Shown: in pieces, positions 7,498 to 12,297 of the stretch
Position numbering within the stretch: position 1 is the stretch's first letter
How the letters are laid out: each line of letters opens with the position of its first letter
Source of the DNA: VFMC01 sp039796935
GTDB lineage: Bacteria > Actinomycetota > Acidimicrobiia > Acidimicrobiales > Ilumatobacteraceae
Assembly (NCBI GenBank): GCA_039796935.1
Contig: JBDKIV010000041.1
Coordinates: forward strand, 1 to 12,297
Direction of reading: 5' to 3'
DNA: 12,297 nt
Program-made: the position numbers and the translations under genes
The notes under the pieces: model-generated
What the model saw: only the letters and a program-made list of their open reading frames with translations
Told to the model about the DNA's origin: nothing
The model's database searches: none

Positions 7498-8897
7498 CCA
7501 TGTACTTCCAGCAGTACTACCTCGAGTGCCTCTCGCACGCTTCGTACCTCATCGGCGACACGACCAGCGGCAATGCCGTGGTGGTCGACCCCCAGCGAGA
7601 CGTCAGCCAGTACCTGGCCGATGCCGAGGCGAACGGGCTCCGCATCGTCAAGGTCATCGAGACGCACTTCCATGCCGACTTCCTGTCGGGTCACCTCGGC
7701 CTGCACGAGCAGGTCGGCGCCGACATCGTCTACGGGCGAGCCGCGACCCGACGTACCGAGTTCCCGATCGAGGCGCTGGCCAACGGGAGCGTCATCGCCC
7801 TCGGCGACCCGCACCACGGCGTGACGCTCGAGATCCTCGAGACACCCGGACACACGCCGGAGTCGATCTGCGTGGTGGTGCGCGAGCACGGCGACGACGA
7901 CGTCCCGTACGGCGTGCTCACGGGCGACACGCTGTTCATCGGCGACGTCGGTCGCCCCGACCTCTTGGCGGCGGTCGGTTTCACCGCCGACGAGCTGGCC
8001 CACCAGCTGTACGAGTCGCTGCACACCAAGCTCCTCACACTCCCCGACGCGACTCGTGTCTACCCGGCTCATGGTGCGGGGTCGGCCTGCGGCAAGAACC
8101 TCAGCACCGAGACGGTCAGCACCATCGGCGAACAGCGGCGCCTCAACTACGCGTTGCAGCCGATGAGCGAGGACGCCTTCGTCGAAGCAGTCACCCAGGG
8201 CCAGGCCGCGGCACCGCTGTACTTCCTCTTCGCCGCGACCAAGAACCGGCAGGCTCACGAGCCGCTGCAGGAAGAGCAGGCCGTCACGCCGCTCGGCGTC
8301 GACGACGTGCTCGCCGCCCAGGCGTCGGGCGCGGCCATCGTCGACACACGCGACGCGGCCGACTTCGGGGCGGCGCACCTCCGCCGCTCCATCAACGTCG
8401 GCCTCGGCGGCCGGTTCGCGGAGTACACGGGTGAGGTCGTCGCGCCAGGCACCCCGATCGTGCTCGTCACCGAACCCGGCTACGAGCACGAGGCCAAGAC
8501 CCGGCTCGCCCGAATCGGTTTCGACAACGTCGTCGGCGTCCTCGACGACGCGCTCGGCACCTTCGTCCGCCGACCGGATCTCGTCGATCGTTCGTCGCGG
8601 CTGTCGGCCACCGAACTCGAGGAGCGCCGGGCCGGTGTCGCCGACATCCAGATCGTCGACGTGCGCGGCCCCGGCGAGGTGGCACTCGGCGCCATCCCGG
8701 GGGCCGCCCACATCCAGCTGCCGCAGCTGGTCAACCGTCTCGGCGAGCTCGACCCTGCCAAGCCGACCGTGGTGTACTGCGCCGGCGGCTACCGCTCGAG
8801 CATCGCCGCCAGCACGTTGCGGGCCAACGGGTTCACGGATGTCTCCGACCTGCTCGGGGGCTTCAACGCCTGGCTCGGTCGGGAGTCGGCAGCATGA
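7494..8897 (+). CDS. cstB: CstB-like persulfide dioxygenase fused to two rhodanese domains
   Basis: Cytosolic non-haem Fe(II) enzyme that oxidises low-molecular-weight persulfides (glutathione, bacillithiol, CoA or, here perhaps, mycothiol persulfide) to sulfite or thiosulfate. It is 467 aa. Residues 1-250 are a metallo-beta-lactamase fold of the ETHE1/PDO type: THFHADFLSGH (H58, H60, D62, H67), H120 in TPGHTPES, D145 in TGDTLF and H193 in PAHGAGSACGK. C199 in that segment appears to match the PDO-domain Cys described for Staphylococcus CstB. Residues about 275-375 are a rhodanese homology domain without a catalytic Cys (VTEPGYEHEA where the loop should be). Residues about 380-467 are an active rhodanese, loop CAGGYR with C429. 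The ATG at 7494 overlaps the cstR stop as ATGA; an ATG two codons on is possible. This order matches S. aureus CstB. Confidence 0.93.
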   Translation: MTMYFQQYYLECLSHASYLIGDTTSGNAVVVDPQRDVSQYLADAEANGLRIVKVIETHFHADFLSGHLGLHEQVGADIVYGRAATRRTEFPIEALANGSVIALGDPHHGVTLEILETPGHTPESICVVVREHGDDDVPYGVLTGDTLFIGDVGRPDLLAAVGFTADELAHQLYESLHTKLLTLPDATRVYPAHGAGSACGKNLSTETVSTIGEQRRLNYALQPMSEDAFVEAVTQGQAAAPLYFLFAATKNRQAHEPLQEEQAVTPLGVDDVLAAQASGAAIVDTRDAADFGAAHLRRSINVGLGGRFAEYTGEVVAPGTPIVLVTEPGYEHEAKTRLARIGFDNVVGVLDDALGTFVRRPDLVDRSSRLSATELEERRAGVADIQIVDVRGPGEVALGAIPGAAHIQLPQLVNRLGELDPAKPTVVYCAGGYRSSIAASTLRANGFTDVSDLLGGFNAWLGRESAA

Positions 8898-9229
8898 GCG
8901 GGTCCGAGATGCCGTCGACGACGCCGGCCGAGGCGGCCGCCGGCGACGGGTTGCTCGTCGACGTTCGCGAGCTCGACGAGTGGATCGCCGGTCACGCCGC
9001 TGCGGCTGTGCACATCCCCCTCATGGAGGTGCCCGGCAAGCTCGACGCGCTGCCCACCGACCGGCCGATCGTGTGCATCTGCCGTTCGGGGGCTCGCTCG
9101 GCCCGAGCAACCGAGTTCCTGCGCGGTCACGGCTACGACGCACGCAACATGGTCGGAGGGATGAAGGCCTGGGCGGCCGACGGCCTTCCGGTCGTGCGCA
9201 TCGACGGCGGGACGGGCGCGGTGATCTGA
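8894..9229 (+). CDS. Single-domain rhodanese (sulfurtransferase)
   Basis: 111-aa protein made of one rhodanese fold: LLVDVRELDEWIAGHAAAAVHIPL (residues 20-43) is the classic N-terminal signature, and the six-residue active loop is C63-R-S-G-A-R68, with the persulfide-forming Cys63. Family members transfer sulfane sulfur between thiosulfate or persulfides and thiol acceptors. There is no signal peptide, so it is cytosolic. The ATG at 8894 overlaps the cstB stop (ATGA), and a GGGAG ribosome site lies 8 bases upstream. Its place between the persulfide dioxygenase and the exporter suggests it shuttles sulfur to or from CstB, like the rhodanese part of CstA, though no TusA-like domain is present here. 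The exact donor and acceptor are unknown. Confidence 0.92.
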   Translation: MSGSEMPSTTPAEAAAGDGLLVDVRELDEWIAGHAAAAVHIPLMEVPGKLDALPTDRPIVCICRSGARSARATEFLRGHGYDARNMVGGMKAWAADGLPVVRIDGGTGAVI

Positions 9230-10009
9230 GTGCGCGCCCTGCTGGCGTCGCCGCTCGGGTTCCTCATCGGACTCTCCCTCGGGGCGCTCGGAGGTGGCGG
9301 ATCGATCCTCGCCGTCCCGGTGCTCGTCTACGTCGCCGGGCAAGAACCCAAGGCGGCCACCGCCACCTCACTGGTACTGGTCACGATGACCTCGGTCGTC
9401 GGGATCGTGCCGCACCTGCGTGCCCACCGGGTTCGAGTGGTGCCCGGCCTGGCATTCGGTCTCGCCGGCATCGGAGGGGCGGTCGCCGGATCGAGGCTCA
9501 ACGACCTCGCCGACCCCGACCTGCTGCTGTTGCTGTTCGCCGTGGTGATGCTGGTCGCGGCACGCGGCATGCTCCGCTCGGCGAAGCGCCGATCGCAGGG
9601 TGGCAGCCCAGAGCCACGCTCGGTTCGATTCGACGGCGCGACCGTGCTCAAGGTGCTCGCCGCCGGAACCGGGGTCGGGCTGCTCACGGGCTTCTTCGGG
9701 GTCGGAGGAGGGTTCGTGATCGTGCCGGCGCTGGTCCTCGCACTCGGATTCTCGATGCCCGAGGCCGTGGGCACGTCGCTGCTGGTGATCGTCATCAACT
9801 CGCTCGTGGCGCTCGCCATGCGCGCCGGTGCGGGCGGGATCGAATGGGATGTGGTCGTCCCCTTCGCAGTGTCGAGCATGGCTGGCGTGCTCGTGGGCGG
9901 CCGTCTGGCGGGCACCAAGGACCCGACGTCGCTCCAGCGGGCGTTCGTCGTGCTCTTGGTGCTGGTGGCGACCTACACCGCCATCGCGTCACTCGTCGCG
10001 CTGGCCTGA
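9230..10009 (+). CDS. TauE/SafE-family sulfite/organosulfonate exporter
   Basis: 259-aa integral membrane protein of the TauE/SafE (former DUF81) family, with about eight hydrophobic segments and little else. The two halves are visible internal repeats: GALGGGGSILAVPVLV with ATATSLVLV near the N-terminus, and GFFGVGGGFVIVPALV with AVGTSLLVIV in the second half. The charged loop between them (RSAKRRSQGG, about residues 116-125) is likely cytoplasmic. The start is the GTG at 9230, immediately after the rhodanese TGA, with a poor ribosome site, so coupling to the upstream gene is likely. Family members export sulfite or related sulfonates. TauE is also linked with cst loci in Staphylococcus, and here it would remove the sulfite or thiosulfate made by CstB. 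Substrate is inferred from context only. Confidence 0.9.
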   Translation: MRALLASPLGFLIGLSLGALGGGGSILAVPVLVYVAGQEPKAATATSLVLVTMTSVVGIVPHLRAHRVRVVPGLAFGLAGIGGAVAGSRLNDLADPDLLLLLFAVVMLVAARGMLRSAKRRSQGGSPEPRSVRFDGATVLKVLAAGTGVGLLTGFFGVGGGFVIVPALVLALGFSMPEAVGTSLLVIVINSLVALAMRAGAGGIEWDVVVPFAVSSMAGVLVGGRLAGTKDPTSLQRAFVVLLVLVATYTAIASLVALA

Positions 10010-10023
10010 ACCGGTACCGGTCA
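10007..10023. repeat. Palindrome spanning two convergent stop codons
   Basis: ACCGGTACCGGT (10010-10021) is a perfect 12-bp palindrome between the tauE TGA and the ferredoxin TCA (TGA in reverse). It fills nearly the whole 11-bp gap between the convergent genes. It has no T-tract, so it is at best a weak bidirectional termination signal. Confidence 0.5.
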
Positions 10024-10332
10024 GACGTACGGGTCGTTCGGCCCGAGCGGCTCGTCCCACCACTCGGGTGGCGAGCCGGCGGTCTCCCACTCGGGGAACG
10101 GGTAGATGCAGTTGACCGGACATGCCGGCAGGCACTTGTCGCACCCGCTGCACAGTTCGGGGACGATCACCACATCGGCTCCGTGGTTGAAGATCGCCCC
10201 GAACTGTGACGGGCAGTGGCGAAGGCATGCGTCGCAGTTGATGCACTCGAGCATCTCGATCCGTAGCGGCGGGTTCTTCCACTTGGGATTGCGGTGACGT
10301 GTTTCGATCCGCTCGGTCCGAGTGGCGCCCAT
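10021..10332 (-). CDS. Ferredoxin with two [4Fe-4S] clusters
   Basis: 103-aa small electron carrier. Two cluster motifs are intact: CINCDACLRHCP (C30, C33, C36, C40) and CSGCDKCLPACP (C61, C64, C67, C71). In the usual bacterial 2[4Fe-4S] cross-ligation, the last Cys of each motif serves the other cluster. It differs from the classical 55-60-aa clostridial type by a basic N-terminal extension of 27 residues and an acidic, Trp/Pro-rich tail (PEWWDEPLGPNDPYV). The ATG at 10332 lies 7 bases after a TACACT -10 box and has no ribosome site, so it is probably leaderless. It is divergent from a tetR gene, with a shared inverted-repeat operator between them. The redox partner is not in the window. It converges with the sulfur operon but is not part of it. 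Confidence 0.9.
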   Translation of the reverse strand: MGATRTERIETRHRNPKWKNPPLRIEMLECINCDACLRHCPSQFGAIFNHGADVVIVPELCSGCDKCLPACPVNCIYPFPEWETAGSPPEWWDEPLGPNDPYV

Positions 10333-10339
10333 TCGCCGG

Positions 10340-10345
10340 AGTGTA
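10340..10345 (-). promoter_or_regulatory. Putative -10 box (TACACT) of the ferredoxin gene
   Basis: Minus-strand CTGTCTACACT ends 7 bases before the ATG, fitting a leaderless mRNA. At a 17-bp spacer the -35 would fall at 10363-10368, which overlaps the inverted repeat at 10364-10377, so a repressor there would block it. The motif closely matches the one before the acyltransferase gene. Confidence 0.45.
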
Positions 10346-10363
10346 GACAGCCTCGGTCGACCT

Positions 10364-10377
10364 TGACCGCACGGTCA
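10364..10377. promoter_or_regulatory. Probable TetR operator, TGACCG-CA-CGGTCA
   Basis: A perfect 6-bp inverted repeat with a 2-bp centre, and an imperfect CCT/AGG extension. Symmetry and length are typical of TetR-family sites. It lies between the divergent ferredoxin and tetR genes and overlaps the -35 positions expected for both. A further TGACCG half-site lies at 10392-10397, just before the tetR start. Confidence 0.7.
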
Positions 10378-10398
10378 GGTGAATGATCCACTGACCGG

Positions 10399-11037
10399 GT
10401 GAACGAGGGCCGGCGCAGCCACACCGAACAGGGCCGCGAGCGCAAGCAACAGTTGCTCGACGCTGCTGCGCAACTGTTCTCGACCAAGGGCTACGCCGAC
10501 ACGCGGATCGCCGACATCTGCACCGCCGCCGGTGTCGCCAAAGGGTTGCTCTACTGGTACTTCCCGACGAAGGAGAGCATCTTCGCCGAACTCGTTCGCT
10601 CGATGCGCTCGCAACTGCGACGCGCCCAGGCTGCGGCGATGGACCCTGATGCCGACCCGGTCACCCGCATCCGCCAGGGCGCCGAGGCGAGCGTGGTGTT
10701 CATGGCCGAGCACCGTTCGTACTTCGCGCTCCTCGACGTCGAGCGGGCCGACGATGCCGTCGCCGGCGTGCTTCGGGCCGGCAGCGAGGTGTACGCCCGC
10801 GACGTCGTCCGTCTCGTCCGCGAGGCTCAGGCAGCCGGGGCGATCGGCGACGGCGACCCGCACTGGTACGCCACCGGAGTCCTCGGCACCGTGTCGTCGT
10901 TCAGCCACGCACTCCGCCACGGTCGGCTCGATGTCGACCCCGACGAACTCGCTGCGTTCGTCGGCGAGTGGGTCGTCCGAGCGCTATCGACCGAGACGAC
11001 CGGCGAGCTCCGGGTGACGTCGCAGCGCCACGCGTAA
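10399..11037 (+). CDS. TetR/AcrR-family transcriptional regulator
   Basis: 212-aa dimeric repressor-type regulator. Residues about 14-60 are the TetR_N helix-turn-helix: RKQQLLDAAAQLFSTKGY, then TRIADICTAAGVAKGLLYWYF and TKESIFAELV, a near-canonical match (recognition helix around GLLYWYF). The remaining 150 residues are a helical ligand/dimer domain without a recognisable specificity, as usual. The GTG at 10399 is the only reasonable start before the HTH; no clear ribosome site is seen. TTGACC at 10363-10368 and TCCACT at 10387-10392 (18-bp spacer) could form a leaderless promoter. It probably represses itself and the divergent ferredoxin gene through the inverted repeat at 10364-10377. Its last 54 bases overlap the 3' end of the HD-GYP gene on the other strand. 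The inducer is unknown. Confidence 0.95.
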   Translation: MNEGRRSHTEQGRERKQQLLDAAAQLFSTKGYADTRIADICTAAGVAKGLLYWYFPTKESIFAELVRSMRSQLRRAQAAAMDPDADPVTRIRQGAEASVVFMAEHRSYFALLDVERADDAVAGVLRAGSEVYARDVVRLVREAQAAGAIGDGDPHWYATGVLGTVSSFSHALRHGRLDVDPDELAAFVGEWVVRALSTETTGELRVTSQRHA

Positions 11038-12297
11038 GAAGGCGTCGACGACTCGCGGCTCGAACTGGGCGCCACTTCCGTCGAGGACGTACTGCACCGC
11101 TTCGTCCGTCGACCACGCCCGCTTGTAGGGCCGTGCGCTCAGCAACGCGTCGAACACGTCGGCGACCCCGACGATGCGCCCACTGAGCGGAATGTCGTCA
11201 CCTGCCGCACCGTTGGGGTAGCCACGCCCGTCCCACCACTCGTGATGGTTGAGCGCGACCTCGGCCGCGAGTTGAATCAGCGGGGACACGCTGCCCCCGA
11301 GGATCTCGGCGCCGACCGTCGTGTGGGTCCGCATGATCGCCATCTCGTCGTCGGTGAGCTTGCCGGGCTTGAGCAGGATGGCGTCCGGAACCGCCACCTT
11401 GCCGATGTCGTGCAAGCGTGCCGCCAGTCGCAGACGGTGCGACCACGTTGCGGGCTCACCCAACTCGTCGGCGATCTCGCCCGCCAGGTCTCCCACCCGG
11501 ATCGTGTGCTCTCCGGTGTCGGTGTCGCGGAACTCGGCCAGGACCGCGAGACGCTGGAACGCCTCGAGTTGATACGCCTCGAGATCGTAGGTGCGACCGC
11601 GGACGAGTGCCTCGAGTTCGCCGGTGCGCAACCGGAGGATCTCGGCCTGCTGACGACCCGCTTCGGCATCGTGGGCGATCTGCTGCGCGGCCATGCGTTG
11701 ATCGGTGGTGATCACCGACAGCGCTTCGACCGACATCACTCGCTGCTCGAGGTGGGCGACCGCTTGGGCGAGCAGGCCCGACGAGCGGCACAACGTGCCG
11801 GCCTCTCGATGCGCACGAATGCGGCGACGGAGTGCCTCCATCCGGACGACTGGTTCGACGGCGCGGTCGAGGATCTGCACGGTCAGCGTGACCGCCTCGC
11901 CGTCGTGTCGCAGAGCGGCCTCGTGATCACCCTCACCCGCGGCGATCGCCGCACGGAGCAAGGCGATGTCTGCCGCGCTCAGCAGCGCCATCGGTGCCTC
12001 GCCGGCCGTCAGCGAGGCGGCCTCGTCGAGTCGTTCGGCCGCACGGGCCCAACGATGCAACCCGATGTCGATGCCCGCCACGGCGATCAGCAGTTCGGGC
12101 ACGCGAGTCGGCGCCACGTCGCGAGCAAGAGCGAGCGCCGCCTCGGCCGACCCGACTGCCGGGCCGAGGTCTCCGGATGCCGCCCTGGCATCGGCGAGGC
12201 ATGCGAAGGCGGCCACGTCCGACTCATCTCGGCCGCGTTCGGTACCGGAATCAGCCGCCGCAGCCGCCGCAGCCGTCGGAGCCGTCGCAACCGCCGC
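10984..12297 (-). CDS. HD-GYP phosphodiesterase with N-terminal helical repeats, partial (5' end outside window)
   Basis: Probable cyclic-di-GMP phosphodiesterase. The frame is open from the window edge to TAG at 10984, 437 codons. A GTG at 12216 could start it, but coding-like sequence continues upstream, so it is treated as truncated. In window numbering, residues 1-15 are an Ala-rich tract, about 30-185 are TPR-like helix pairs (AEAALALARD, AERLDEAASL, AQAVAHLEQR), about 185-245 are a charged helical, likely coiled-coil linker, and about 250-430 are the HD-GYP domain. The domain has GEHTIRVG, HD at 296-297 in ARLHDIGKVAVPDAILLKPG, H351-H352 in NHHEWWDGRGYPNG with the GYP triplet at 359-361, and GVADVFDALLSARPYK, so metal ligands and the GYP motif look intact. 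No GGDEF, receiver or membrane segment is seen. The repeats probably sense a protein partner. Its 3' end overlaps tetR by 54 bp, tail to tail. Confidence 0.9.
   Translation of the reverse strand, partial: AAVATAPTAAAAAAADSGTERGRDESDVAAFACLADARAASGDLGPAVGSAEAALALARDVAPTRVPELLIAVAGIDIGLHRWARAAERLDEAASLTAGEAPMALLSAADIALLRAAIAAGEGDHEAALRHDGEAVTLTVQILDRAVEPVVRMEALRRRIRAHREAGTLCRSSGLLAQAVAHLEQRVMSVEALSVITTDQRMAAQQIAHDAEAGRQQAEILRLRTGELEALVRGRTYDLEAYQLEAFQRLAVLAEFRDTDTGEHTIRVGDLAGEIADELGEPATWSHRLRLAARLHDIGKVAVPDAILLKPGKLTDDEMAIMRTHTTVGAEILGGSVSPLIQLAAEVALNHHEWWDGRGYPNGAAGDDIPLSGRIVGVADVFDALLSARPYKRAWSTDEAVQYVLDGSGAQFEPRVVDAFLRVALRRHPELAGRLGR

Noticed and set aside
8431..10209. 592-codon plus-strand frame across cstB, rhodanese and tauE
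   Set aside because: It is out of frame with three well-supported genes and has an Arg-rich, low-complexity translation.
12250..12297. GCC/GCN repeat as a microsatellite or mobile-element end
   Set aside because: It is in frame with the HD-GYP gene as an Ala-rich stretch with varied third bases, so it is best read as a low-complexity linker.

Overview
The window is GC-rich (roughly two thirds G+C), and its genes are closely packed with frequent ATGA stop/start overlaps. GTG starts are common, and several start codons sit 6-8 bases after a TAnnnT-type -10 box, the pattern of leaderless actinobacterial mRNAs. The gene set (ilvBNC with a Val-rich attenuator, inositol-phosphate synthase, a CsoR-family repressor, TetR, HD-GYP) fits an actinomycete. 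My best guess is the Acidimicrobiia (Ilumatobacter-like), but this rests on general protein character, not on a search.

Minus strand, 1-5745: a branched-chain amino acid operon read right to left. It starts with a short GTG leader ORF (Leu-Val-Val-Val-Pro-Val), then a GC-rich hairpin and an intrinsic terminator, then ilvB, ilvN and ilvC. ilvB and ilvN overlap by ATGA. Only 23 bp after ilvC comes a large membrane acyltransferase-3/SGNH protein, cut by the left edge. It probably has its own leaderless promoter, and it appears to carry two SGNH-like domains, the first of them degenerate.

Plus strand, 5863-7179: a 438-aa myo-inositol-1-phosphate synthase, divergent from the ilv operon.

Plus strand, 7192-10009: a compact reactive-sulfur operon. 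A CstR-like repressor (two Cys, no copper-ligand His) lies under a near-consensus promoter whose spacer is occupied by a 30-bp inverted repeat. It is followed by a CstB-like persulfide dioxygenase/rhodanese fusion, a single-domain rhodanese and a TauE/SafE exporter. All junctions overlap by 4 nt or abut. The inferred logic is that persulfide inactivates CstR, CstB oxidises persulfide to sulfite or thiosulfate, the rhodanese moves sulfane sulfur, and TauE exports the product. No sulfide:quinone reductase or TusA is in the window.

10021-11037: a 2[4Fe-4S] ferredoxin (minus) and a TetR regulator (plus) diverge from a short region holding a perfect TGACCG-CA-CGGTCA inverted repeat, probably the TetR operator. 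10984-12297 (minus): a helical-repeat/coiled-coil/HD-GYP signalling protein cut by the right edge, whose 3' end overlaps the tetR 3' end by 54 bp.

No RNA genes, mobile elements or CRISPR arrays were seen. No gene-free stretch exceeds 300 bp. The longest, 5605-5862, holds the ilv leader and the divergent promoters.
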